Shown: positions 27,643 through 37,484 of the stretch, piece by piece
How positions within the stretch are numbered: the stretch's first letter is position 1
Layout: the number at the start of each line of letters is the position of its first letter
Assembly: GCF_007197645.1 (NCBI RefSeq)
Contig: NZ_VKGK01000008.1
Location: forward strand, 1 to 64,000
Source: Shewanella hanedai
GTDB taxonomy: Bacteria; Pseudomonadota; Gammaproteobacteria; Enterobacterales; Shewanellaceae
Direction: 5' to 3'
Length of the DNA stretch: 64,000 bases
Made by a program: the position numbers and the translations under genes
Notes under the pieces: generated by a model
Database searches by the model: none
Told to the model about the DNA's origin: nothing
Seen by the model: the letters and a program-made list of their open reading frames with translations, nothing else

Positions 27643-28545
27643 TTACTCCTTATCTGACTTATCTGAGTGAGTGTGATCAAACTGTGCCGGCTCGTCCTCT
27701 TCAACAAGGTTACGGCCCACTGTTATACGGTGTAGACAGGCAACTGCCACAGTTGCGATGATACCCGCCGCACCCAGTGGTTTAACCACGTCTTGCCATA
27801 ATTTAATTGGCACACTCGTTTTAGGATCGGCTGGTAAACCATAGTCTTGCGGCTGACTAACATCATGTAAAATCATCATCATGCCTGTGCCGCCCACACC
27901 TTCTGGGTTATACAAACCAGCTTTAGTAAAGCCACGCTTATGCAGTTCTTTGATTCTAAGATCTGCAATAAACAACATGTCTTCACGGGTGCCGTACTTC
28001 AGTGCGCCTGTGATACAAGACTTCACACAGGCAGGCTCTTGGCCTACTTGGATACGGTCTGAACACATGGTGCACTTGTAGGCTTTTTGATCGATAGGAT
28101 CGAGTCTTGGTACATCGAATGGACAAGCCACCACACAGTAACCACAGCCGATACACTTATCAGAATCAAAATCGACCACACCGTTAGCACGCTGTACGAT
28201 GGCACCTTTAGTTGAACAAGCGGTTAAACAGGCTGGATCATCACAGTGCATACATGCGCTGTGGGTGAAACGCCAATTTAGCTTGTTATCTCGCTCAACT
28301 TCTTGGTACTTCATCAGCGTCCAGCACTCTGAAGACAAGTCCATTGGGTTCTGGTAAGAACCCTGGAAGCTACCAACTGGGGCTCTAAGGTCGTTCCACT
28401 CAGAACAAGAAACCTGACAAGCCTTACAACCGTTACACTTAGTGGCATCAAATAATTTAGCCACTTTGGCTAACTTACGGCGTACCTGCGCTGCAGGGGT
28501 GAGCTCTGATGTGCCAGAGCTTAAAATAATATCTTGAGCAGACAT
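27643..28545 (-). CDS. Formate dehydrogenase iron-sulfur (beta) subunit
   Basis: Carries electrons from the catalytic subunit to cytochrome b. The 300-residue protein has four 4Fe-4S cysteine groups (CNGCKACQVSC; CMHCDDPACLTAC; CIGCGYCVVAC; CTMCSDRIQ with CVKSC) and one C-terminal transmembrane helix (about 250-272) that anchors it to the periplasmic face, as in FdnH. A GGGAG site precedes the ATG. It begins two bases after the alpha subunit stop. Confidence 0.94.
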   Translation of the reverse strand: MSAQDIILSSGTSELTPAAQVRRKLAKVAKLFDATKCNGCKACQVSCSEWNDLRAPVGSFQGSYQNPMDLSSECWTLMKYQEVERDNKLNWRFTHSACMHCDDPACLTACSTKGAIVQRANGVVDFDSDKCIGCGYCVVACPFDVPRLDPIDQKAYKCTMCSDRIQVGQEPACVKSCITGALKYGTREDMLFIADLRIKELHKRGFTKAGLYNPEGVGGTGMMMILHDVSQPQDYGLPADPKTSVPIKLWQDVVKPLGAAGIIATVAVACLHRITVGRNLVEEDEPAQFDHTHSDKSDKE

Positions 28546-28547
28546 GA

Positions 28548-31500
28548 TTACACTCCCTCTGCCTTAGCGATATCCACAAGGAATGCTTTAAACTCAGGCA
28601 CCTGTGTATTCGCATCACCCACTTCAGTCGTCAATACGTTACAACTGTAGCTTCTACGTGTTAGGCCGTTATGACCACCATGACGCGGTAAACCAACCGT
28701 GTGCACCATTTGTCCGTGAACCTTTAGCGGCTGTAGACGTTTCGTCACTAATGCCTTGGTCATCAAGCTACCGCGCTTAGAGCTAACCTTTACCCAGTCG
28801 CCGTTCGCAATGCCTTTCTTCGCTGCAAGAATTTCATCGAGTTCAACGAAAGTTTCAGGCATAGAAATAGCCGCTAAACGACAGTGAATCGTCCAGAAGT
28901 TAAAGTGCTCAGTTAACGAGTACGTAGTACACACATAAGGGAATTCCGTATGCGAACCTAAAGTCTCAGCCACACCCGGTAACATACGTACCGCAGGGTT
29001 ACTAATGACATTCGGGTGCAATGGGTTAGTCCCAATGGGCGACTCCATTGGCTCGTAATGCTCTGGGAACGGCCCCTCAGCTAGATGTTTAAGCGCAAAG
29101 AAACGACCCACACCTTCAGGTTGCATGATGAACGGATGCGCCGACTCTTTTGGCGGTAACTTCATGTTGAAGTCGCCTTGATCGATGCCATGCCATTTAC
29201 CATTTGTCCATTCAACGATGACGCGCTTTGGATCCCAAGGCTTGCCATTAACGTCACACGATGCACGGTTATAAAGTACGCGGCGGTTTGCTGGCCATGA
29301 GAATGCCCAACCCGGCGTGATACCTTTACCTGACGTATCAGAGTTATCACGACGCGCCATCATGTTGCCGGCTTCAGTCCAACAACCTGAATAGATCCAA
29401 CAACCACATGCCGTACTACCGTCATCTTTTAGTTGGCTAAAGCTATCTAGCTGCTTACCCGTTTTAAGATCAATACCGTTAAGCTCTTTTGCCACTTCTT
29501 CTCCATGTGGGAAGTGTGGATTGTGGTAGCCCCAGTTAATCGCCTCAATCGGCTCGGGTAACACACCGCCTTCTTCTTTATAAAGCTCTCTAAGCTTCAT
29601 CAAGATGCCCGATAAAATTTCGGCATCCGGCTTAGATTCCCCTGGAGGATTAGCACCCTTCCAGTGCCACTGCATCCAACGACCGGAGTTAACAATACAG
29701 CCTTCTTCTTCAGCAAATAGTGTCGTCGGTAGACGGAACACTTCTGTTTGAATTTCACTTGGCTGAACATCGTTGAACTCACCCGCTTTTTGCCAGAAAA
29801 CCGAGGTTTCTGTCGCTAGCGGATCCATCACCACCATGTACTTAAGCTTACATAATGCAGCTAATGTCTTGTTACGGTTTGGCATAGAGTTAATCGCGTT
29901 AACCCCTTGGATGAAATACCCGTTAACTTGACCGTGGTACATCATGTCGATGTGCTTAGTAAAGTCGTACTGAATATCCCACTTAGGTAACCAGTCGTAA
30001 CCAAAACTATTTGCAGCAGTCGCGTTTTCACCCCAGAAACTCTTCATCTGCGAGACAAAGAACTTAGGATAGTTCGACCAGTAGTTTGTTTGGCCCGGAC
30101 GCAACGCTTTAGGCGTGTAGTTATCTAAGTATGTGGCTAAATCTGTATCGTTATCATTGGGTAGTTTCAAGTAACCAGGCAGGTTCTGGCATAGCAGTCC
30201 CATGTCGGTTGCGCCCTGCACATTTGAGTGACCACGCAGTGCGTTTACACCACCACCCAGTACACCGATATTCCCCAGTAGCAACTGTACAAGTGCCATC
30301 GAACGTATGTTTTGCGCACCTTTGGTATGATGGGTCCAGCCCAACGCATACATAAAGGTCGCCGCTTTATCGTGAGTGTGTGTGCTACCAATTAAGGCGC
30401 AGACTTTCTCGTAATCTTCGACTGGCGTACCGGTAATATTACTGACCGTTTCAAAATCATAGCGGTCGATATGGTGCTTTAATAGGTTCCAAACACAACG
30501 AGGATGGGCGTAAGTTTCATCAACTTTGGCATAACCATCTTCATCAAGTTCGTAATACCAAGAATCTTTGTCATAAGTACGGCTCTTTTCATCAAAACCG
30601 CTAAATAAGCCTTCATTGAATTCGAAGTCTTCACGAATAATGTAACTTGCGTTGGTATACGCTTTTACATAGTCATAATTGACTTGTTCTGTTTCAATAA
30701 GGTATCGACTTAGCCCTAAAAGGAATGCGATATCTGTACCACTGCGAAGTGGTGCATAACAGTCAGCTAATGCTGCACTGCGATTGAAGCGTGGATCAAC
30801 AACCACCAATTTGGCGTTGTTCTGTTCCATAGCTTCTGTAACCCAGCCGAAACCGACAGGATGTGCTTCGGCGGCATTACCGCCCATGATCACCACGACA
30901 TTGGAGTTCTTAATATCGATCCAGTGGTTGGTCATGGCACCGCGCCCAAATGTTGGAGCAAGACTTGCTACCGTTGGGGAGTGTCAGTTACGCGCAATAG
31001 TATCGATGGCCACAAGGCCAAGAGAACGAGCAAACTTGTGAGTAATAAAACCGCCTTCATTTGGCTGTGCAGATGAAGTCATCATCCCGGTTGTTAGCCA
31101 ACGGTTTACTGTAGTGCCGTCACTGTTCTTTTCAACAAAGTTCTCATCGCGGTCATCTTTCATTAGACGGGCTATACGACCAAATGCTTCATTCCAGCTA
31201 ATGCGTTTCCACTCGTTAGAGCCAGCTTCACGTACTTCAGGGAAATGGTTACGGTTAGGGCTATTTACATAGTCCACCAATCCAGCACCTTTAGGACATA
31301 ACGCTCCACGGTTAACTGGATGGTCAGCATCACCTTCAATATGGAAAATAGCTTTCTCGGCATTTTTGCCGTTACTGCCATAGCTGTACATCAACAAGCC
31401 ACAACCCACAGAGCAATAACAGCAGTTATTGCGGGTTTCTTTTGCTTTCAACAACTTATACTCACGAGGCGCAGCCATCGCAGTGCCGGGCATTAATCCC

Positions 31501-31565
31501 AACGCTGATATTGCCGATGTGGTCGCTCCGCAGGCACACAGTTTAAAAAACTGTCGTCTGTCCAT
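28548..31565 (-). CDS. Selenocysteine formate dehydrogenase catalytic (alpha) subunit, Tat-exported
   Basis: Oxidises formate to CO2 at a Mo-bis-MGD/Sec site on the periplasmic side. Two open frames (28548-30935 and 30984-31565) are one gene: they share a frame and are joined by UGA at 30984-30986. The local reading IARN-U-HSPTVASLAPTFGRG matches the Sec site of E. coli FdnG/FdoG. That gives 1005 residues with Sec194 (FdnG 1015, Sec196). A Tat signal MDRRQFFKLCACG, a 4Fe-4S motif CCYCSVGC...LCPKG, and molybdopterin domains follow. I use the ATG at 31565 (GAGGGTGAT upstream) over a TTG at 31580. It is the first gene of the fdh operon. Confidence 0.95.
30955..30972 (-). promoter_or_regulatory. 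bSECIS hairpin of the formate dehydrogenase alpha gene
   Basis: On the minus strand GGTAGCA-AGTCT-TGCTCC forms a short stem with a bulged U and a loop containing GU, starting 12 bases after the Sec UGA. This agrees with the bacterial SECIS recognised by SelB (E. coli fdnG/fdhF type). Confidence 0.85.
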
Positions 31566-32287
31566 ATCACCCTCACACAATTAGTATTATCCTACTCCGG
31601 CTGCGTTCATTTCATACCAGCGTAGACTTGGTTTATGTCATCCATCACGCATGTAAGCGATACGCTAAACACAGGTTAGTTGACGCCAAGTGATTATCTT
31701 TAAAGTCACCTAAACTTACAATTAATTACAACGTATCGAGATCACACAAACAAGTAAACGGAATATAAAACCGACAAAAAACACCAAAGAAAGATAAAAA
31801 ACCAGAAGCCATCGGCAAAGGTAATAAAAACAACACAAAGCACCACAAGAAAAGACCGAAACAAGAGTGGACATAAAGTCGCACGCAAAGTGGACATTTT
31901 GCCTCCCAAGGCGTAAGCGAAAAGATTGAAAGAGAAAGTCAAAAATAAAAAGCTGATGCGTACTCAAGTCGATGGCAGTTAACCGTGTGTATCTACAAAC
32001 TTAAGTGGCTAAAGTAATGGTGGAGTTACTCTCTAATTACAGGGGTAAATGTCTTCGACAAACACGATGCTTAACGCCTGCCTGTAAAACGAAGTATTAG
32101 ACAATATGCCACACTAGTGAGTTGAATTAGTGATTGTAAATCAAGTTGAGTAAGCGTATTTGAAGTGAAAACCGATGAAATGTACACTCAGCGGATGTTG
32201 AATACCGTAATAATAAACAGGCTGAAAGTAAATTTTACAGCCCCTTATTGTTATCTCATCAAATGATAATTAATAGCCAGTAACCAG
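31566..32287. other. Long leader/intergenic region upstream of the fdh operon
   Basis: About 720 bases precede the formate dehydrogenase operon. The plus strand from about 31741 to 31960 is rich in A and poor in T, so an fdh leader RNA there would be U-rich. A small minus-strand frame with a strong ribosome-binding site lies inside. AGTGGACAT occurs twice, at about 31876 and 31890. No clear promoter pair or FNR/ArcA site could be fixed by eye. Confidence 0.5.
31742..31897 (-). CDS. Possible small hydrophobic membrane protein (51 aa)
   Basis: The ATG at 31897 is preceded by GGGAGGCAAA, a strong ribosome-binding site. The frame encodes MSTLRATLCPLLF and then about 36 very hydrophobic residues rich in Phe, Leu and Val, enough for one or two membrane helices. 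It lies 177 bases upstream of the alpha subunit on the same strand. The U-rich composition alone would give Phe/Leu/Val codons, so this could be a chance frame in a leader RNA. Not recognised. Confidence 0.3.
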   Translation of the reverse strand: MSTLRATLCPLLFRSFLVVLCVVFITFADGFWFFIFLWCFLSVLYSVYLFV

Positions 32288-34336
32288 TCAGGTGTCATTT
32301 TCAATCGGCAGAGTCATAATAAACTCTGTTCCTTGACCTAAAATTGAACTGACTTGAATATCACCGTGGAGTTTATGTGTTGCTATGTTATAGACAATAC
32401 TTAAGCCTAATCCACTGCCACCAGAGCCTCGACGTGTCGTGAAAAAGGGCTCGAAGATGCAACAACAATCATTCTGTGAAATCCCCTTACCATTATCAGA
32501 AACAGTCAAAACGAGATTATATTGGCACAACGATGCGCCAATCGTTAACTTGCCTTTATCCTGCCCCTCAAATGCGTGGATCATGGCATTAAGCACCAAG
32601 TTCGTTAGCAGTTGATAGAAATCACCGGCATAAGAATTAATCGAAATATCAGCAGGGATCTCATTGATGATATCCACCGGGTACTTTTTGGTTTCAGGAG
32701 TCAAACTTTTCAGAAGTGAATCAACTAAATCATGAAGATCGAACCTCTCTTTATGAAGGTTAGTTTGCTCTACCGCCACAAGTTTGAAGTTGCTTACGAA
32801 GGAAGCGGTACGTTTAAGATTTTTATCGAGCAGAAAGCACGTATCTTTAATCTCATTTAAATATTGATTGAAAACAACTTCGGTTAACGTATCACTATTA
32901 TATGACTTCTCTAATATAATCAATTCTCTGGAAAACAATGACGATGCTGTAATGGCTATTCCGATTGGCGTATTAAGCTCATGGGCAAAACCTGCAACTA
33001 GGCCTCCCAATGAGGCCATTTTTTCAGACTCCACCAGCTTAGACTGCATACTCTGCAACCGCTGCATGGACTCGTTCAGCTCCTTATAGCTTTCATTGAG
33101 CGCTAGTTCTTTACTCTCACGTAATGATATTTCATGAGTCAAATCTCGCGTCCGCTCTTCTACTTTTTGCTCTAAGGTTTCTCTTGCTAAAGCCAGTGAT
33201 TGAGACATCTGGTTAAAACTCATTGCGAGCTCATAACTCTCTCTCGTGCCTTGCAAAGAGAGGCTGCTATCAGTTGTCCCTGATGCAATTTTTTCCATCA
33301 TTTCGATCATTAACTCAAAGGGTTTGGCTAACCATCGACCTAATATACCTGCCAGTATCAGCACGCTGAAAATGACCATTAAAAACATAAAAACACTCAA
33401 CCTTAATAGCTCATGATAAGCTCTCATGACCTCCGCTAGATCCTCTTTTAAGACCATTCCCCACTGCATTGATGGAATGTAACGTGTGGCAGCAATCACA
33501 TCTTCTCCCCTGTAATCTTGCGCATACACAATCCCTCTAATCCCTGATATAGCATTGGCAAGCGGCTTAGGCAGAGCAAACACTGGGTGTAGGTCCCCAA
33601 TAACCACATCAGGATCATATTTGAGCTTGGCTTGATAACTAAAGTATTCATCTTGCTTAGCAGCAACCACCACTTCTCTACTGGAAAGATTACCACTTAC
33701 ATCTAAGGTAACTCGCTGAATAATTTGGCTATCTACCTGAAGTACGATCACCCCCAACAACTTGCCCTCATTCAATACTGGAGCCCCGATAAACGCTGTC
33801 GCTTGCTCCAATTCGGTGGAGTATTCAAAGCTCGATGACGATGACTCAAGGAAGTATTTGGCTTTTTCTATCACGCCATGTAACCCATGGGGGGGTTTAT
33901 GCTCTGTGGTTTGATTATTAGTGAGTTCATGCTGACTGGTTAAAGAGAATATCACCTCTTCTGAAGGGCTAATAAAGAGCAAGTCTAGATAGCCATAATC
34001 GGAATATTGCTGGTACACATGGCGATACTTTTCCAGTAATGCAATATATTCAGCTCGCTGTGACTCTCCTCCTTGATTTTTAGCCATGAGCACCCCAAAT
34101 ACCTCTATCACCTCTGTAGATTGGGACAGGGTAAAAACATCGGCGATACGTTCACTGATGTAGTCTTCTACCTGTTTGACCTTTTTATCGGCAAACTGCG
34201 ACAGATGTTCCTGTTCTTGCTCTAACAAGGTGGCTTTAAAGGAAGATAGGTACAAGGTCGATAGCAGAAGTGTGGGTACCATTACACTAATCAGTAACCA
34301 GAAAAAAAGCACACTGGACAGGCCAAATCGTTTCAT
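32288..34336 (-). CDS. Cache-domain sensor histidine kinase
   Basis: A 682-residue membrane kinase: transmembrane helix (about 10-30), periplasmic dCache-type sensor (about 35-310), second helix (about 312-336), HAMP (about 337-390), coiled coil (about 390-440), a HisKA region with His452 in GFAHELNTPIG, and HATPase_c with SDNGKG and GSGGSGLGLS. No receiver domain and no partner regulator lie next to it. Its ATG overlaps the stop of the upstream binding-protein gene by 4 bases (ATGA), so the two were built to be translated together. That partner is now interrupted. Confidence 0.87.
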   Translation of the reverse strand: MKRFGLSSVLFFWLLISVMVPTLLLSTLYLSSFKATLLEQEQEHLSQFADKKVKQVEDYISERIADVFTLSQSTEVIEVFGVLMAKNQGGESQRAEYIALLEKYRHVYQQYSDYGYLDLLFISPSEEVIFSLTSQHELTNNQTTEHKPPHGLHGVIEKAKYFLESSSSSFEYSTELEQATAFIGAPVLNEGKLLGVIVLQVDSQIIQRVTLDVSGNLSSREVVVAAKQDEYFSYQAKLKYDPDVVIGDLHPVFALPKPLANAISGIRGIVYAQDYRGEDVIAATRYIPSMQWGMVLKEDLAEVMRAYHELLRLSVFMFLMVIFSVLILAGILGRWLAKPFELMIEMMEKIASGTTDSSLSLQGTRESYELAMSFNQMSQSLALARETLEQKVEERTRDLTHEISLRESKELALNESYKELNESMQRLQSMQSKLVESEKMASLGGLVAGFAHELNTPIGIAITASSLFSRELIILEKSYNSDTLTEVVFNQYLNEIKDTCFLLDKNLKRTASFVSNFKLVAVEQTNLHKERFDLHDLVDSLLKSLTPETKKYPVDIINEIPADISINSYAGDFYQLLTNLVLNAMIHAFEGQDKGKLTIGASLCQYNLVLTVSDNGKGISQNDCCCIFEPFFTTRRGSGGSGLGLSIVYNIATHKLHGDIQVSSILGQGTEFIMTLPIENDT

Positions 34337-35547
34337 TGCAGTGTTAACTCCCTTACACGTTTAAGCCACTCCTGTTTTTTATGATAAGTAGGAAATGGAC
34401 TTGGCCGAATAGGGGATTCGCTCGACCAGACGACCTCAAACTGACCATCTCCACGCACTTGACCTATGCGTACCGTTTTCCAGAGATGCTGGGTTTCCGC
34501 TTCTACCGACACAACCCCGTGGGGAGCATTTAAGCTTTGATTGGCCAATGTACCTCTTATTCTTAATGGCTCGAAAGTCCCTGCAGATCTTACTGCTTGA
34601 GCCCACAATTTAACCCCGATGTATGTCGCCTCCATGGGATCATTGACCACCCTGTCTGCACCAAATTCAAGCTTAAACGCGTCGATAAAACGTCTGTTTT
34701 CATCACTATCAATACTTTGAAAATAGTTCCAAGCGGCATAATGCCCTTCCACTAACCCAATTCCTATCGCCCTCACTTCCGGCTCCCCGATGCTATAAGA
34801 GAGTACTTTCACCTTGTTAAGCGCATTCATGCCTTTAAAAAAAGCGATGTTACTGTCGCCATTTATGGTGTTTACCACTAAGTCTGGCTTAAGTTCGGCG
34901 ATCTCTTTAAGTGTTTGGGTCAAATCAGATGAACCTAAAGGAAGCTAGGTTTCCCCTAGAGGTGTGATGCCACGGCTTTTAAGCTGATCTTTAATAATCA
35001 TATTAGCGGCGCGAGGGAAGATATAGTCAGAGCCCACTAGATATACCCGTTTACCGATATTCTCTAATGCCCAGTGGATACTTGGAATGATCTGTTGATT
35101 TGGGGTCGCACCGGTGTAGATGATATTGGGTGACATCTCTAGCCCTTCATATTGCAAAGGGTAAAACATGAGATGGTGATGCCTTTCAATAACGGGCTTA
35201 ACCGACTTACGACAACTTGATGTCCAGCAGCCAAATATCACCGCCACTTTATTTTCAATGATTAATCGATCCGCTTCGGTAGCAAACTTATTTGGATCTG
35301 ATGCTCCATCAGCCAACACAGGTTCAAGCTCTTTGCCCAATAAGCCGCCATCAAGGTTAATCTCTTTTATTGCCAAAGAAATAACATCAACAAGATCGCG
35401 TTCACTAAAAGACATGGTGCCAGTCATAGAGTGCAAGATACCAATTCTCACTTTGGTATCTTGCTTAGTATCACAAGCCACCAATGCAATGAGTAACCCG
35501 AAAAACAATAAGCACAGGCCAAAATACACGCGGAATCTCTTTACCAC
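34333..35547 (-). pseudogene. UrtA-like periplasmic binding lipoprotein interrupted by an in-frame amber codon
   Basis: Two open frames (34945-35547 and 34333-34923) lie in the same reading frame, separated only by TAG at 34945-34947 (codon 201 of 405). Read through, they give a 404-residue type-I periplasmic binding protein of the urea/amide (UrtA/FmdD/AmiC-like) group: lipobox LVAC, VRIGILHSMTGTMSFSE, GCWTSSCRKSVKPV, YPLQYEG, then a second lobe with VVNTINGDSNIAFF. The codons around the stop read G-E-T-stop-L-P-L-G, where relatives as I recall them have an aromatic residue. It starts with GTG at 35547 after TGGAG. A single-base change from TAT/TAC to TAG would explain it; a sequencing error or rare readthrough is also possible. 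Confidence 0.8.
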
Positions 35548-35663
35548 ACTATCTCCAGAAACGAGTATCAGATATAAAGGTTTACTCGTGAGTTAATCTT
35601 GGCAGATAAGTGGGATTTAGCCATTTTAAAAGATTTCAGAAAGGAGATACATAAAGGGTAAAG

Positions 35664-35691
35664 CAAAAAGCCCGTAGACAACTACGGGCTT
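35664..35691 (-). terminator. Terminator after the DAACS transporter gene
   Basis: AAGCCCGTAG pairs with CTACGGGCTT around ACAA. The minus-strand transcript continues into a short U run (CAAAAAG on the plus strand). Confidence 0.85.
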
Positions 35692-35730
35692 AAGAGGTTT
35701 TAACGTTCAACAACTACCTAAATAAAAACA

Positions 35731-36996
35731 TCACGCTTTTGCGCTGGCCGTTATGGCGTCAGTTTCATGCCCATCGATATCTTTCTCCGTTGCATCAACA
35801 ATCGTTAATACCGCAGTGTCACCAACAACGTTACATGAGGTCAATACCATGTCGATCAATCTGTCGAGTGCAGCGACAATAGCAAATGCTTCAACGGGTA
35901 ATCCCATCTGATGAATCAACACGCCTATCATCACCATGCCACCACCAGGCACTCCACCAGCCCCCACTGAGAGCAAGAAAATACTAAAAAGTAGTGCAGG
36001 AAGTTGTTCCATGGCGATAGGCGCACCAAATGCGTTGGCGACGAAGAAGATAGCGATAGTTATATAGATGGAAACACCGCCCATGTTCATCGTTGCTCCT
36101 AGCGGTACACCAAAGCCTGCTACAGCTCGCTTCACACCTAATTTTTCTGTCAATGTTCGCATCGTCACAGGTATCGTGGCATTTGAACTCGCCGTCGATA
36201 ACGAGAACAAAATCTGCTCGCGAGTTTTAGCACGAAACTCTTTCGCCGACACTGGCGTAAAAGCGCCCACAGCCATTGGATAGACAATAAATATCCACGT
36301 CAATAACAGGCCTAAAATAACAAAGACATACTCGAGCACGCTAACAAATATTTCAGCTTCGAGTGTCGCCCCCAGCTTTAACATCAAGGCAAACACACCG
36401 ATAGGCGCCAACTGCATCACCACTGTAATAAGCTTCATCATCAACTTATTACCTTCAAGGAACCCTTGAGTAAGCAGAGGAACTCCTTTACCCAAAGACT
36501 TAACCGCACCACCCACTAGCAAAGCCATAAAAATAACTTGTAGCATGTTACCCGAGGTAAATGCGGCCACTGGATTACTTGGCACGATATTAACAATTAA
36601 CTGAATTAGGTTAGGCAGCTCAGTTGCGGTGATTTGTAATCCGGTTCCCCCCGTCATATCAACGCCACGGCCTGGTTGTAACAAGAGTGCCACCGCGAGG
36701 GCTGCAAAAATAGCGACCAATGTATTAATGATATAAAAGCCGAATGTTTTCCCACCTAAGCGGCCAAAACTTTTTAAATCTTTAAGCTCTAAGACCCCAC
36801 ACACGATACTGACGAACACCAAAGGGACGACAAGCATCATGATCATATTCACGAACATGGCACCGACACCAGATGATAATTCGACAATGGTACCTGAGAA
36901 GAATCCAATATCGCCAAGAAGGTATTGAATGATGGAACCGAAAATTAATCCGGAAAACAGACCTATAAAGATCCTTGTTGAAAGTGATTTAGTCAT
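35731..36996 (-). CDS. DAACS-family cation:amino acid symporter, probably not for acidic substrates
   Basis: A 421-residue inner-membrane secondary transporter of the SLC1/GltP fold, with eight helices and two re-entrant loops. Motifs seen are the HP1-like TASSNATIPVT, NMGG in TM7, and TM8 DRLIDMVLTSCNVVGD. The position of the substrate-binding arginine of GltPh (Arg397) is Leu385 here. Transporters with a neutral residue at that site carry neutral amino acids, so aspartate/glutamate is unlikely; this is inference. It is monocistronic, and its terminator separates it from the binding-protein/kinase pair. Confidence 0.88.
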   Translation of the reverse strand: MTKSLSTRIFIGLFSGLIFGSIIQYLLGDIGFFSGTIVELSSGVGAMFVNMIMMLVVPLVFVSIVCGVLELKDLKSFGRLGGKTFGFYIINTLVAIFAALAVALLLQPGRGVDMTGGTGLQITATELPNLIQLIVNIVPSNPVAAFTSGNMLQVIFMALLVGGAVKSLGKGVPLLTQGFLEGNKLMMKLITVVMQLAPIGVFALMLKLGATLEAEIFVSVLEYVFVILGLLLTWIFIVYPMAVGAFTPVSAKEFRAKTREQILFSLSTASSNATIPVTMRTLTEKLGVKRAVAGFGVPLGATMNMGGVSIYITIAIFFVANAFGAPIAMEQLPALLFSIFLLSVGAGGVPGGGMVMIGVLIHQMGLPVEAFAIVAALDRLIDMVLTSCNVVGDTAVLTIVDATEKDIDGHETDAITASAKA

Positions 36997-37484
36997 TTTC
37001 CTGCCTTCAATTCAGCATGTCTTTTTGCATGCCTTAATTAATAAAACATCTAACACATTGCGCGCCGATGCTTTTTCTTATACTTACTTTGGTCAATGAT
37101 AGTGAATCATGCTGGTGTGAATTTCAATGGTAATCCGCCACTCGAAAAGTTGCACATAAATGCAACATCTTCATATGGTCAGTTATTACATGAGATTGGG
37201 GAGATTATTAAGTAAAAACAATCAACTGAGTTTTACATTTCGGCTACAAACTTAACGGTACGCATCAACTCCATCACACCTATTGCAGCAAGTAAATCCG
37301 GAAAATTCAGACTTAAGGAAACAAATAACCACCAGATACGATCAGAGCAGTTCGATCAACTGCACAGTTAAAGTTAAAAGGTCGATGCAATAGTCGATTA
37401 ATGATAAAAAAGCCGATACAGGTAATACCTATTATCGGCTTTTGATGATTTTTCAGCTTCTATCAACACTCAAATTAACACATC
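36997..37484. other. Intergenic region; only a terminator recognised
   Basis: About 490 bases hold the promoter side of the DAACS gene and the terminator of the SMC operon (37406-37444). I see no gene, repeat or clear operator in the rest. Confidence 0.6.
37406..37444 (-). terminator. Terminator of the SMC-like operon
   Basis: AAAAAGCCGATA pairs with TATCGGCTTTT, with a nested AGGT/ACCT in the loop. On the minus strand it is followed by Us. It lies about 40 bases after the stop of the third gene. Confidence 0.85.

Noticed and set aside
30984-30986. Stop codon splitting the formate dehydrogenase alpha gene, as if a pseudogene
   Set aside because: The UGA lies at the exact Sec position of the family, with a bSECIS hairpin downstream and selA, selB and selC next door; it is a selenocysteine codon.
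31722-31967. 81-codon minus-strand frame rich in Cys, Phe and Leu
   Set aside because: It begins well upstream without a ribosome-binding site and overlaps, in another frame, the 51-codon frame that has one; composition alone explains it.
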